Below are positions 46,772 to 55,820 of a stretch of DNA of 64,000 nucleotides, piece by piece; the first letter of the stretch is position 1; the number at the start of each line of letters is the position of its first letter. Location: assembly GCA_902362925.1 (NCBI GenBank), contig CABIYL010000007.1; one strand, written 5' to 3'. This stretch comes from Pseudoflavonifractor sp902362925 (GTDB lineage Bacteria; Bacillota; Clostridia; Oscillospirales; Oscillospiraceae). Position numbers and translations under genes: made by a program. The notes beneath the pieces are model-generated. The model did no database searches and was not told the origin of the DNA. It was given only the letters and a program-made list of their open reading frames with translations.

Positions 46772-47314
46772 TTACAGGCTGAGGGTGTGGTAGACCTGGC
46801 CGGACAGATTCTTCCACAGGAAGGTCTTCGCGTCAAAGGTCATATAGCCCCGCTCACTCCCCTCCTTGGGGATGGACACGGAGCCGGGGTTCAGGTACAG
46901 GTTCTCCCCTACCGGCTCCCAGGCAGGGATGTGGGTATGGCCGTGGAGCAGGATGTCGCCGGGCTGGAGAGGCGGCATGGCGTTTTTGTTGTGGTGGTGT
47001 CCGTGGGTGGCAAAGATCATCCGCTCTCCCGCCCAGAGGATGGCGTAGTCGGCCAGCACGGGGAATTCCAGCACCATCTGGTCCACCTCGGCCTCGCAGT
47101 TGCCCCGGACGCACAGCAGGCGGCTCTTGCGCTCGTTCAGCAGGGCGATGACCTCCTTGGGGGCGTACTCGTCGGGCAGGTCATTGCGGGGGCCGTGGTA
47201 CAGCAGGTCTCCCAGCAGCACCAGGCGTTCGGCGCCCTCCCGGTCAAAGGCGGCCAGCAGGTCCCGGCAGTACCGGGCGGAGCCGTGGATATCCGAGGCA
47301 ATCATCAGGTTCAT
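46772..47314 (-). CDS. Phosphodiesterase, YfcE-type metallophosphatase
   Basis: This 180-residue calcineurin-like phosphoesterase is of the YfcE/MJ0936 group. The metal-binding motifs are SDIHGS (about 7-12), GDLLYHGP, GNCEAE, THGH and GHTHIP, in the usual order. YfcE-like enzymes act on small phosphodiesters in the cytoplasm; the natural substrate is unknown. The ATG at 47314 follows GAGGAGAAAAG. Longer upstream frames overlap the hydrolase gene and are shadows. Confidence 0.9.
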   Translation of the reverse strand: MNLMIASDIHGSARYCRDLLAAFDREGAERLVLLGDLLYHGPRNDLPDEYAPKEVIALLNERKSRLLCVRGNCEAEVDQMVLEFPVLADYAILWAGERMIFATHGHHHNKNAMPPLQPGDILLHGHTHIPAWEPVGENLYLNPGSVSIPKEGSERGYMTFDAKTFLWKNLSGQVYHTLSL

Positions 47315-47402
47315 ATCTTTTCTCCTCCTCCGGCGTGTCCGCCGGGTACAGTTTCGTCGTTCAGTGAAAGAACTACCATGTTCCGCACCGAAAGTCAAGC
47401 AT

Positions 47403-47434
47403 AAAAAACAGCGGCCTCCCGGATGGGAGACCGC
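47403..47434 (-). terminator. Terminator of the cell-wall hydrolase gene
   Basis: The stem GCGG-CTCCC/GGGAG-CCGC (one bulge each side) is followed on the minus strand by TGTTTTTTATG. Confidence 0.8.
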
Positions 47435-47441
47435 CGTGATG

Positions 47442-48236
47442 TTAACCGTAGAAGGAATGTCCGCCGATGGTGACGATGTGGCTCTTGTTGTTGGAAGCCC
47501 AGCAGGAGATGCCGGCGCCGTTGAACCAGTAGGCACCGGGTGCCTCCATGGCGCCCTCCAGGCAGAGCTTGGCGGCCAGGATGGACTCGCTGTTGGCCAC
47601 GCAGTCGGTGGCGCCTGGGAACTGGTTGGGCTGGCTGAGCACCTCGGCCACCGTGTTGGGGAAGGAGGGGCTGGCCACCCGGTTGAGGATGACGTTGCCC
47701 ACGGCAATCTTGCCCTCCAGGGGCTGGTTGCCGCTCTCGTGGGTGATGACCCGGGCCAGCAGGTCCACGGTGGCGGCGTCGTAGTAGGTGCTGCCGGAGG
47801 CAAGCGGGGTGCCGGCAGTGGTGTAGGTCACGCTGCCGTTTTCCCAGCCGATGGTGGCGCCCAGGGCGGTGGCCAGCACACGGGTGGGCACCAGAGTGTC
47901 GCCGGTGTCGTCCACCTTCACGCCGTCGGGGATGTACAGGTACCGGTCGTTGATGACCAGGAAGTTGGTGCCGATGCGGGCGTACATGGTGAAGTCATCC
48001 GCCCGGGCCACCAGCTGGTTGTTCTCCCAGGTGATGACCGCGTCGGGCCGGAGGGCCAGGGTGACGCCGTAGAAGGAAGTGTAGGTGGTATCCCCGTACT
48101 GGGTGGCGCAGAAATTGGTCTGCTCCACGCCGTCCACCACCACGGGGGCGGTGATATCGTCAGCCGCCAGCGCGTGACCGCTGAGGCCAATCATCAGTGC
48201 AAGTCCGAGTAAGGCGCAGGAAAAACGCTTCTTCAT
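47442..48236 (-). CDS. Secreted cell-wall hydrolase, SleB-type with copper-amine-oxidase-like N-domain
   Basis: The 264-residue protein has a signal peptide (MKKRFSCALLGLALMIGLSG, cleavage near ALAADD). A stalk-like domain (about 40-130) resembles the copper amine oxidase N-terminal-like repeat, with LVPTRVLATALGATIGW. The C-terminal SleB/hydrolase-2 domain (140-264) has the catalytic Glu in ITHESGNQPLEGKIAVGNV. Similar proteins are spore-cortex or wall lytic enzymes. Whether this one acts on spores is not shown by sequence. The ATG at 48236 follows GAGGAGTGGACAC. Confidence 0.9.
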   Translation of the reverse strand: MKKRFSCALLGLALMIGLSGHALAADDITAPVVVDGVEQTNFCATQYGDTTYTSFYGVTLALRPDAVITWENNQLVARADDFTMYARIGTNFLVINDRYLYIPDGVKVDDTGDTLVPTRVLATALGATIGWENGSVTYTTAGTPLASGSTYYDAATVDLLARVITHESGNQPLEGKIAVGNVILNRVASPSFPNTVAEVLSQPNQFPGATDCVANSESILAAKLCLEGAMEAPGAYWFNGAGISCWASNNKSHIVTIGGHSFYG

Positions 48237-48283
48237 GTGTCCACTCCTCATGCCGTTTCCATTCGGAAACTTTTTGTTACCAT

Positions 48284-48312
48284 ATTGTAACCTATCTGTT
48301 TCCAAATTGCAA
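48284..48312 (-). promoter_or_regulatory. Promoter of the SleB-type gene
   Basis: TTGCAA (48307-48312) and TACAAT (48284-48289) are 17 bases apart on the minus strand. GGAAAC occurs twice around it. This looks like a vegetative rather than a sporulation promoter. Confidence 0.65.
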
Positions 48313-48355
48313 GAGTTTTCTTTGTCGTTCCCGGTCGCCCTCCGAAAAAGTGCAG

Positions 48356-48391
48356 AAAAGTGCCCGTACCAGTCCGGTACGGGCACTTTTT
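48356..48391. terminator. Terminator of guaB
   Basis: A 15-bp stem (AAAAGTGCCCGTACC with its complement) around AGTCC, with T-rich flanks, directly follows the guaB stop. Confidence 0.88.
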
Positions 48392-48407
48392 GATTGTGTT
48401 ACTTTTG

Positions 48408-49883
48408 TTACTGGGCGCTGATGGTGTAGTTGGGAGCCTCCTTGGTGATATACACGTCGTGGGGGTGGCTCTCCTTCAGACCGGCAGAGGTGATCTGGAT
48501 GAACTGGGCCTTCTTCTGCAGGTCGGACACGGTGCCGCAGCCGCAGTAGCCCATACCGGCACGCAGGCCGCCCATCATCTGATAGATGGTGTCGGAGGTG
48601 GAGCCCTTGTAAGGCACGCGGCCTTCCACGCCCTCGGGAACCAGCTTCTTGTTGTTCTGCTGGAAGTAACGGTCCTTGGAGCCCTTGGCCATGGCGCCCA
48701 GGGAGCCCATGCCGCGGTAGACCTTGAACTGACGGCCCTGGTAGACCTCGGTGTCGCCGGGGGACTCCTCGCAGCCGGCCAGCAGGGAGCCCAGCATGAC
48801 CACGTTGGCGCCGGCGGCGATGGCCTTGGCGATGTCGCCGGAGTACTTCACGCCGCCGTCGGCGATGATGGGAATACCGTACTTGTCAGCCACGCAGGCG
48901 GCGTCGTACACGGCGGTAATCTGGGGCACGCCGATACCGGCCACCACGCGGGTGGTGCAGATGGAGCCGGGGCCGATACCGATCTTCACGCAGTCGGCGC
49001 CAGCCTCGATGAGGGCGCGAGTGCCCTCCGCAGTGGCCACGTTGCCGGCGATGAGCTGCACGTCGGGATACAGGGCCTTGATGCGCTTGACGCACTCGAT
49101 GATGTTGTGGCTGTGGCCGTGGGCGGAGTCCAGGCAGAGCACGTCGGCGCCGGCCTCAACCAGAGCGGCAACACGGTCCAGCACATCGCTGGTCACGCCG
49201 ATGGCGGCGCCCACCAGCAGGCGGCCCTTGGCGTCACGGGCGGAGTTGGGGTACACAGTGGCCTTCTCGATGTCCTTGATGGTGATGAGGCCCTTGAGGC
49301 GGAAGTCGTCGTCCACCAGAGGGAGCTTCTCAATCTTGTGCTTGCGAAGAATCTCCTTGGCCTCCTCCAGGGTGATGCCCTCTTTGGCGGTGACCAGATG
49401 GTCCTTGGTCATCACGTTGTCGATGAGCTGGGACATGTCGGTCTCGAACTTCATGTCGCGGTTGGTGATGATGCCGATGAGCTTTCCGTTGTCGCAGATG
49501 GGAACGCCGGAGATGCGGTACTTGGCCATCAGCTCATCCGCCTCGGCCAGGGTGTGGCCGGGGGCCAGCCAGAAGGGGTTGGTGATAACGCCGTTCTCGC
49601 TGCGCTTGACCATGTCCACCTGCTCGGCCTGCGCGCCGATGGACATATTCTTGTGGATGATGCCGATGCCGCCCTCACGGGCAATGGCGATAGCCATGCG
49701 GTACTCGGTGACGGTATCCATGGCGGCGCTCATGAGAGGGATATTCAGCTGAATCTTCTTGGTGAGATTGGTGTGCAGGTCGATGTCGGCGGGGAGCACG
49801 TCGCTCTCTGCGGGAACCAGCAGCACGTCGTCAAAGGTCAGGCCCTGCTTGGTAAACTTCTGTCGCTCATCGGTATTGACCAT
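48408..49883 (-). CDS. guaB: Inosine-5'-monophosphate dehydrogenase
   Basis: IMPDH oxidises IMP to XMP, the committed step of GMP synthesis. The 491-residue protein has a split (beta/alpha)8 barrel with the catalytic Cys in GPGSICTTR. The flap/active-site segments SLLAGCEESPG and GMGSLGAMAKGS are present, as are two CBS domains (about 95-210). The ATG at 49883 follows AAAGGAGATGCG. The leader is about 110 bases with small hairpins; no purine riboswitch consensus was found. Confidence 0.96.
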   Translation of the reverse strand: MVNTDERQKFTKQGLTFDDVLLVPAESDVLPADIDLHTNLTKKIQLNIPLMSAAMDTVTEYRMAIAIAREGGIGIIHKNMSIGAQAEQVDMVKRSENGVITNPFWLAPGHTLAEADELMAKYRISGVPICDNGKLIGIITNRDMKFETDMSQLIDNVMTKDHLVTAKEGITLEEAKEILRKHKIEKLPLVDDDFRLKGLITIKDIEKATVYPNSARDAKGRLLVGAAIGVTSDVLDRVAALVEAGADVLCLDSAHGHSHNIIECVKRIKALYPDVQLIAGNVATAEGTRALIEAGADCVKIGIGPGSICTTRVVAGIGVPQITAVYDAACVADKYGIPIIADGGVKYSGDIAKAIAAGANVVMLGSLLAGCEESPGDTEVYQGRQFKVYRGMGSLGAMAKGSKDRYFQQNNKKLVPEGVEGRVPYKGSTSDTIYQMMGGLRAGMGYCGCGTVSDLQKKAQFIQITSAGLKESHPHDVYITKEAPNYTISAQ

Positions 49884-49999
49884 ATCGCATCTCCTTTATC
49901 TTTTCCAGTGAATTTTCACTCGGCATACGGGATAAAACTGCATGTGCACAATGTCGGCACAGCAAACGGACACTTGTCCCATCCGAATAAATTTTTCCT

Positions 50000-50028
50000 A
50001 TTTTACGGCGGACTGGCCGTCTTGTCAA
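50000..50028 (-). promoter_or_regulatory. Promoter of guaB
   Basis: Perfect TTGACA (50023-50028) and TAAAAT (50000-50005) are 17 bases apart on the minus strand. The transcript starts near 49993, about 110 bases before the ATG. Confidence 0.78.
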
Positions 50029-50046
50029 GAGGCGGCCTGTCCATTC

Positions 50047-50784
50047 TTACAGGTTATCCAAAGTGAGGGCCGCATCGAAGCGGATTTTGCCCTCTTCGCC
50101 CATACCCTGGACCAACTGTCTGCCCTCCGACTGACCGGTGAGCAGGTCGATGGCCTCGCCGGGACGGCACTCAGCCAGGTAGCACAGCTGAAGCTGGGAC
50201 ACATACTGCCTGCCGTCCAGCCGCTCCAGATGGAGGGCGTCGCAGGCGAAGTCGGCATAGCGGACGTTGTTGACGTGGCCGTTGATGTCGGCGTCGCTGT
50301 AATGGAGGGTGCGGTGCTCGGCCAGGGTCAGTCCTTCCGGCATCCGCAATCCGGTGAGCCGCTTGTCCTTGCACAGCTCGCCGCCGTCGGTGCCCGCAAA
50401 CTCCTCTATGTTGTTCAGCCGGAACAGCTTGTGGGTGTCCAGGTCGGCCAGCACCCAGGAGGATACCGCCTCTCCTACTCTCTCGCCCTTCACGAACAGG
50501 TCAAAGTCCCGGTACATGGCCGCTCCCTTGCCGCCACGGTGCCAGGTGCGCACCGTCACCGGCTCGCTCCAGTGGAGAGGCCGGTCCAGCCGGTACCAGA
50601 TGCGGGAGAGCATCCAGAACACGTTGTACCGCGCGATCATCTCATCCCGGGACACGTGGAGCTCCACCGCCGCCGAGGTGGCCGCCTCCTGGAGAATCCC
50701 CAGCAGAGCTGACGGTCGGCACTGGTCAAAGGGGTCCACGTCCCTGGAGTCCACAGGGTAAGTGCCTTCAAAATAAACGCTCAA
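50047..50784 (-). CDS. Acyl-ACP thioesterase
   Basis: The 245-residue double-hotdog protein is of the FatA/FatB-type bacterial thioesterase family, releasing fatty acids from acyl carrier protein. Visible are ILQEAATSAAVELHVSRDEM, the basic-aromatic segment WHRGGKGAAMYRDFDLF and the second hotdog motif HYSDADINGHVNNVRYADF, whose Asn/His set is catalytic. The start is probably a TTG at 50784 with AAGGAAG at seven bases. The longer frame from an upstream ATG lacks family similarity. Confidence 0.88.
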   Translation of the reverse strand: MSVYFEGTYPVDSRDVDPFDQCRPSALLGILQEAATSAAVELHVSRDEMIARYNVFWMLSRIWYRLDRPLHWSEPVTVRTWHRGGKGAAMYRDFDLFVKGERVGEAVSSWVLADLDTHKLFRLNNIEEFAGTDGGELCKDKRLTGLRMPEGLTLAEHRTLHYSDADINGHVNNVRYADFACDALHLERLDGRQYVSQLQLCYLAECRPGEAIDLLTGQSEGRQLVQGMGEEGKIRFDAALTLDNL

Positions 50785-50860
50785 GATAGTTCTTCCTTTC
50801 CCGGTATACCCAGGCCGCCGGAGCATTCTCCGGCAGTCATCCATCTGCTGCGGAGCAAAC

Positions 50861-51469
50861 TCAGTGCCCGCTGTGGATCACAATGGTGTTCTTGCAGCAG
50901 ATGTCGTCAATGTCCGAAGCGGTGGCGGCGGGGATACGCATGGTAGCGCCGCAGTCGGCACAGGACAGGTCGATAGAGCTGTAATTGACCTGCATCTTCC
51001 ACCGCTTGGAGCCACAGGCGCAGGAGATACCGCCCCGTGCGGCAATTTCCTTGAGCTCGGAGAGCACCTCGTGCATCACCAGCTCGTCCAGGAAGGCGCC
51101 CTTCTCCCCTGCGTCCTGTTCCAGCTTGTCCACCGCCTCTTCCAGGCGGCGCACGGCGGCAAACACCGGTCCCTCTTCGCCCACATAGCAGCAGTCCAAA
51201 CCGGACACGGAGCAGGAAAAGGCCAGCGCCTTCTCGTGGAGGAAGGCATGGGTCGGGCAGGTGACGGTGTGCTCGGTCTTGCAGAACAGGCAGGGCACGG
51301 TCAGCTTCACCCGGTCCCCCATCATCTCCACCCTGAGGGCGGACTTGCCGCAGGGACAGGGCAGCTCATTGGCCGATGCGGCCAGCTGAAAGACACTGCG
51401 CTCCACAATCACACTCTGATGACAGGACGGGCAGATATAGGCCAGCGTCCGTTTGTTCTCTTGTTCCAT
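50861..51469 (-). CDS. Cys-rich zinc-ribbon-type protein
   Basis: A 202-residue soluble protein of unknown function. Several pairs suggest metal ribbons: CPSC (about 12-15), CPCG (about 36-39), CLFC (about 60-63), CACG (about 159-162) and CADC (about 177-180). The centre (about 100-140) is helical and acidic. The start is the ATG at 51469, following GAGGGA. It is upstream of, and divergent from, spoVAD; no recognised sporulation name fits it. Confidence 0.7.
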   Translation of the reverse strand: MEQENKRTLAYICPSCHQSVIVERSVFQLAASANELPCPCGKSALRVEMMGDRVKLTVPCLFCKTEHTVTCPTHAFLHEKALAFSCSVSGLDCCYVGEEGPVFAAVRRLEEAVDKLEQDAGEKGAFLDELVMHEVLSELKEIAARGGISCACGSKRWKMQVNYSSIDLSCADCGATMRIPAATASDIDDICCKNTIVIHSGH

Positions 51470-51624
51470 GAAAAAATCCCTCACTTGGCCCCTGCGGGGA
51501 GATAATAGCATTATACCGCAAATATCACCGTTTGACCAGCATGTCCGCCCACAAAATACGCACTTATATTTTCTTCCCTTTTTGTTCAAACTAAGCCCAC
51601 TTCTGAAGACACGAGGTGGAACGT

Positions 51625-52650
51625 ATGGAGACAAAGCGTCTGGGCGCCCAGACGGTGGCGCTGGCCAGTCCGCCCGCTGTGATGGGGTATGCCAGCGTGG
51701 TGGGCAAGAAAGAGGGAGACGGCCCGTTGGCGGCCTCCTTTGACCACATCGAGCAGGACGACAGCTTCGGCGAAAAGACCTGGGAGAAGGCGGAGACCGC
51801 CATGCAGCGGCTGGCCCTGTCCATGGCGCTGAACAAGGCGGGTCTGGCGGCCTGCAATCTGGACTATATCTTTGCCGGCGACCTGCTCAACCAGTGCATC
51901 GGCACCGGCTTTGCCCTGCGGGGGCAGGACATCCCCTTCTACGGGCTGTACGGCGCCTGTTCCACCATGGCGGAGAGTCTGTCCCTGGCGGCGCTGATGA
52001 TAGACGGCGGCTTTGCCAGCCACACGGCGGCCATGACCTCCTCCCACTTCTGTTCGGCGGAGCGGCAGTACCGCACGCCTCTGGAGTACGGTGGTCAGCG
52101 CACCCCCACCGCCCAGTGGACGGTGACCGGCTCAGGCTGCACCATCCTGGCCGCAGAGGGGGACGGTCCTCGGGTGACCCACGTGACCACGGGCAAAATC
52201 GCGGACAAGGGCATCAAGGACGCCAACAACATGGGCGCGGCCATGGCTCCCGCCGCCTACGAGACCATCAAGGCCCATCTTCAGGACACCGGGCGTAAAC
52301 CCGCCTGCTACGACCTGATTCTCACCGGCGACCTGGGCCAGCTGGGCAGGGACATCGTGCTGGACCTGTTCCGTCAGGACGGCATGGAGCTGTCCAACCT
52401 GGCCGACTGCGGCACCATGATCTACGACCTGGAGGGCCAGGACGTCCACTGCGGCGGCTCCGGATGCGGCTGCTCGGCCGTGGTGCTCAACGGGTACCTG
52501 ATGGACGGTCTGAAGCAGGGCCGCTGGAAGCGGCTCCTCTTCTGCGGCACCGGTGCCCTTCTCTCCCCCACCTCCACCCAGCAGGGGGAGTCCATTCCCG
52601 CCATCTGTCACGCAGTGGCCCTGGCAGCCCCGGGCTGCGAAAGGGCATGA
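51625..52650 (+). CDS. spoVAD: Stage V sporulation protein AD
   Basis: SpoVAD binds dipicolinic acid during its uptake into the forespore. The 341-residue thiolase-like protein has the family blocks NLDYIFAGDLLNQCIGTGFA, GLYGACSTMAESLSLAALMI and GSGCGCSAVVLNGY. The ATG at 51625 has GAGGTGG six bases upstream. A CAAACTA hexamer at 51587-51593, 17 bases after TTATAT, resembles a sigma-G -10 element; this is tentative. spoVAC, usually just upstream, is not present. Confidence 0.95.
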   Translation: METKRLGAQTVALASPPAVMGYASVVGKKEGDGPLAASFDHIEQDDSFGEKTWEKAETAMQRLALSMALNKAGLAACNLDYIFAGDLLNQCIGTGFALRGQDIPFYGLYGACSTMAESLSLAALMIDGGFASHTAAMTSSHFCSAERQYRTPLEYGGQRTPTAQWTVTGSGCTILAAEGDGPRVTHVTTGKIADKGIKDANNMGAAMAPAAYETIKAHLQDTGRKPACYDLILTGDLGQLGRDIVLDLFRQDGMELSNLADCGTMIYDLEGQDVHCGGSGCGCSAVVLNGYLMDGLKQGRWKRLLFCGTGALLSPTSTQQGESIPAICHAVALAAPGCERA

Positions 52651-52664
52651 AAGGAGGAATTGCA

Positions 52665-53033
52665 ATGGAAATGCTGTGGGAATACGGCCGCGCCTTTCTG
52701 TGCGGCGGCCTGCTGTGTCTCATCGGTCAGCTGCTCATCGACAAGACCAAGCTGCCCCCCGCCCGTATCCTGGTGACCTATGTGGTCTCCGGCGTGGTAC
52801 TGGGCGGTCTGGGACTATACAAATACGTGGTGGAGTTCGGCGGCGCGGGAGCCACCGTGCCCCTCACCGGCTTCGGCTATCTGCTGGCCAAGGGCGTGGC
52901 CAAGGCGGTGGAGGAACAGGGGGTGCTGGGCGTGCTCACCGGCGGCATCACCGCCGCGGCGGGCGGCATTACCGCCGCCATCTTCTTCAGCTGGCTGGCC
53001 GCCCTCATCTTCCGGCCCAAGCCCAAGGAGTAA
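52665..53033 (+). CDS. spoVAE: Stage V sporulation protein AE (SpoVAEb-type)
   Basis: This 122-residue membrane protein belongs to the SpoVA dipicolinate channel. It has about three helices, with GQLLIDKTKLPPARILVTYV, TGFGYLLAKGVAKAVEEQG and GITAAAGGITAAIFFSWLAA typical of the short SpoVAE form. The ATG at 52665 follows AAAGGAGG. It is 14 bases after spoVAD and ends at a terminator, so the operon has only these two genes. Confidence 0.94.
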   Translation: MEMLWEYGRAFLCGGLLCLIGQLLIDKTKLPPARILVTYVVSGVVLGGLGLYKYVVEFGGAGATVPLTGFGYLLAKGVAKAVEEQGVLGVLTGGITAAAGGITAAIFFSWLAALIFRPKPKE

Positions 53034-53038
53034 AAGAA

Positions 53039-53068
53039 GCTCCCGAACCGTTTGAGCGGTCCGGGAGC
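53039..53068 (+). terminator. Terminator of the spoVAD-spoVAE operon
   Basis: A 12-bp stem with one mismatch (GCTCCCGAACCG with CGGTCCGGGAGC) around TTTGAG is followed by a T/C-rich run. The converging methyltransferase ends 14 bases further on. Confidence 0.7.
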
Positions 53069-53081
53069 CTCCTGTTCTCTT

Positions 53082-53816
53082 TTACTCCGGTTTGCGGCCG
53101 GACAGAATCAGCATCATGGGGCGGCGCAGCTCGTCGGCCATACCGGGCACATCCATGAGCCTGGGGTCGGGCCGGGGCTCCACCAAATCCGTGAGGACAA
53201 AGCCCGCCTTCAGCAGGGCCCCCACGTCGCTGGTCAGCGTGCGGTGGTATTTGGTCACGTCACAGCCCAGGAAATGGGCTGTCCGGGCCCCCTCGTCAAA
53301 GTAGCGGTCCACAGGCCAGTGGAGGATGTTCCCCTCCCCGTCCCGGTACCACTCCTGGTCGCCCCTGGCGGTGAACACGGGGTGCTCACAGGAGAGCACA
53401 AAGGCTCCGCCCGGCGTCAGCAGACGGTACACCATCCGGCACACCTGGCCCAGGTCCTCCACATAGTGGAGCGCCAGCGAACTGAGCACCACGTCAAAGG
53501 AGCCGTCCGGCAGGTCCAGGTCCTCAATGGCCGCCCTGCGGTAGGTGATCACGGGGTGGGGGTTGCGCACCTCAGCCTGGGCCAACATCTTCTCCGACAG
53601 GTCAATGCCCATCACCTGAGCAGCGCCCTGCTCGGCAGCGTACCGGCAGTGCCAGCCAAAGCCGCACCCCAGGTCCAACACCCGCTTGCCCCGGAAGTCA
53701 GGGAGCAGCGCCTTCAGCGCGTGCCACTCTCCGGCGGCGCTCAGCCCCTCCACCGAGCGGGGGAAGTGGCTGTACTGCTCAAAAAAGTGGCTGTCGTCGT
53801 ATTGATTCTCTTTCAT
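53082..53816 (-). CDS. Class I SAM-dependent methyltransferase
   Basis: This 244-residue small-molecule-type methyltransferase (UbiE/Methyltransf_11 pattern) has the AdoMet loop VLDLGCGFGWHC (about 45-56), MGIDLSEKML and the motif IV LSSLALHYVEDL. The substrate is unknown. The ATG at 53816 lies 33 bases after the stop of the nucleotidase gene upstream, with a weak site before it, and is probably in the same transcript. Confidence 0.85.
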   Translation of the reverse strand: MKENQYDDSHFFEQYSHFPRSVEGLSAAGEWHALKALLPDFRGKRVLDLGCGFGWHCRYAAEQGAAQVMGIDLSEKMLAQAEVRNPHPVITYRRAAIEDLDLPDGSFDVVLSSLALHYVEDLGQVCRMVYRLLTPGGAFVLSCEHPVFTARGDQEWYRDGEGNILHWPVDRYFDEGARTAHFLGCDVTKYHRTLTSDVGALLKAGFVLTDLVEPRPDPRLMDVPGMADELRRPMMLILSGRKPE

Positions 53817-53849
53817 GGAAGTTTCTCTGCTTTCTTATCTGGGATTTTC

Positions 53850-55820
53850 TCAGCCCCGATAACCCCGGTAGCCTCTCCGGATGCCGGAGCGGCGGGAACG
53901 GCGGCGCTTCCTGGTAGCCACCCGGTAGATGATGAACACCACCAGCGCCACCAGCAGCAGTGCCACGCCCAGCACGACCAGGGTAATCCAGTTGGGCTGG
54001 CGGAGCAGGGCGATGGGGTTGACGCTGTCATCCCGCACCTTGCGTCCCTCCGGTCCCGCGTACCGCTGGGGCACCTGGGGCACGCCGTCGGTGGGCGTGA
54101 AGGAGGCCAGGTAGGTGGCCACCGCATACCACTCCTTCAGCTCGGAGCCGTCCTCCAGATGGATGATGTGGGCCTCGTAGTCGGTGATGGGGTTGCCCCA
54201 CTCGTCCTTGGGGGTAATCTTCAGGATGCCGTAGGACATGTCGGTCACGGTGCCCAGCATCTGGCTGGAGTAGAGGTTGGTCACCACCCGGTAGAGCTTG
54301 TTGTCGTCAATGGGCGAGGTGGTACCATTGGAGCTGAGCAGCGCCGGATCAGTGACCCGGTTGAAGAGCATCCGGTTCATATTGAAGTTGTAGCGCACAC
54401 CGGAGCTGTACAGCTGAGCGCCGGAGAAGATGGGGCCCACCGACGGGTCCAGCTCCAGCACGGTTTTCAGCTCCTTGCCCGTGAGCCACACGTCAATCAG
54501 CGGATAGCCCGGTGTCCCGTCCGCACCCGAGCCGATGGAGCTGACGTTGAAGGCGTCGGAGACTGTGATATCCCCCTGGGAGAAGCTGGCCCGGATGACG
54601 CCCGAGTTGACAAAGGCCGCCGTAATAGGGGCCGCATTGGTGCCCGCCTCCACCTGCCGGACGGCGTAGATATAGGCGTCCGTGATCAGGTTGCCCAGGC
54701 TGTCCTCCTCCTGCTCCTGAGCGAACTGGGAGATAGGCGTGAAATCAAAGGGGCTGTACGCCAGCACCTGGTCAAAGGTCATGTCAAACTGGGACAGATA
54801 CTCCGTCTCCACAAGTTCCTTGTAGTCGGCCACCTGGGCGGCAATCTGCGGGTTATCAGCCACGTTCTCGTCAATGGGAATCAGCTCATAGTCCAGGACC
54901 GCGTTGTTGCCCTCCGCATCCTTCTTGATGGTCACCTTGCCCAGGTTGGTGCAGTACTCCCCCGTGCAGCCGATCACGGTGTTGTTCACGATTTTGGGCT
55001 CCAGCATGGTGGAGTGGGTGTGGCCGGAGACGATAAAGTCGATGCCGTCCACATTTTTGGCCAGCAGCTCATCCTCTGACTTCTTGGGGTCCGGGTTGGT
55101 GCCGCTGTGGGACAGGCAGATGAGGAAGTCGTACTCCTCGTTGGCCTTAATCTCATCCACCACCCGCTGGGCGGCCTCAATCACCGGCTCAAACTCCATG
55201 CCGGACATGGGCGCGCAGGCGTCCGCATCCTCGCCCATCACGCCGAACACCGCAAAGCGCACGCCGTCCCGCTCAATCATCACGTAATCGGTGACGCCGC
55301 AGTCGGCCATGGCTTCCACCACTTCTGCGTCCGCCTCCGGGTCCTTGGGGGTCACATAGTTGGCCTGGATCAGTGCGGGCAGCGGGTCGCCGTTCTCAGC
55401 GGCGGCACGCAGCATCTTTGCCAGTCCGTCCGCCCGGTACTCATACTCGTGGTTGCCGAAGGTAGCCACGTCATACCCCAGGGCGCCCAGGCTGCGCAGC
55501 TCGGTGGCCTGGGTTGTGTAGATGGTCTGGAACAGCGTGCCCATGGAAAAGTCGCCGCCGTCCACGGTGATGCAGGCATAGCCCGACGCCTCCGCCTCGG
55601 CCCGCTCCTGCTCCAGGGCGGTCATCAGCCGGGCAAAGCCGCCGTACTCCCCGCCTCCCTCCTGCTCGGCGGGCAAAAGGTGGGAGTGCATATCATGGGT
55701 AAAGAGGATGGTGGCAACCTTCCCCTCTTCCTCCTGAGCAGACGCGGGCATCATCAGACACCCTGCCGCCAGCACCAGCGTAATCAACAGTGTAAGGATT
55801 CGTCTTATGCGCTTTTTCAT
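53850..55820 (-). CDS. Cell-surface 5'-nucleotidase / metallophosphoesterase
   Basis: The 656-residue protein has a signal peptide (about 1-28, ending MPASAQ). The N-terminal metallophosphoesterase domain holds FTHDMHSHL, VDGGDFSMG, FGNHEYEY and SGHTHS. The C-terminal substrate-binding 5'-nucleotidase domain (about 330-560) follows. A final helix (about 610-635, WITLVVLGVALLLVALVVFI) with an Arg-rich tail anchors it. It likely cleaves external nucleotides. The tail is not an LPXTG sorting signal. A weak promoter (TTCCAA-17-CATAAT, 55848-55876) precedes it. Confidence 0.92.
   Translation of the reverse strand: MKKRIRRILTLLITLVLAAGCLMMPASAQEEEGKVATILFTHDMHSHLLPAEQEGGGEYGGFARLMTALEQERAEAEASGYACITVDGGDFSMGTLFQTIYTTQATELRSLGALGYDVATFGNHEYEYRADGLAKMLRAAAENGDPLPALIQANYVTPKDPEADAEVVEAMADCGVTDYVMIERDGVRFAVFGVMGEDADACAPMSGMEFEPVIEAAQRVVDEIKANEEYDFLICLSHSGTNPDPKKSEDELLAKNVDGIDFIVSGHTHSTMLEPKIVNNTVIGCTGEYCTNLGKVTIKKDAEGNNAVLDYELIPIDENVADNPQIAAQVADYKELVETEYLSQFDMTFDQVLAYSPFDFTPISQFAQEQEEDSLGNLITDAYIYAVRQVEAGTNAAPITAAFVNSGVIRASFSQGDITVSDAFNVSSIGSGADGTPGYPLIDVWLTGKELKTVLELDPSVGPIFSGAQLYSSGVRYNFNMNRMLFNRVTDPALLSSNGTTSPIDDNKLYRVVTNLYSSQMLGTVTDMSYGILKITPKDEWGNPITDYEAHIIHLEDGSELKEWYAVATYLASFTPTDGVPQVPQRYAGPEGRKVRDDSVNPIALLRQPNWITLVVLGVALLLVALVVFIIYRVATRKRRRSRRSGIRRGYRGYRG

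Noticed and set aside
50861..51469. Divergent gene as a displaced spoVAC
   Set aside because: The product is soluble and Cys-rich, with no membrane helices, whereas SpoVAC is a polytopic membrane protein.
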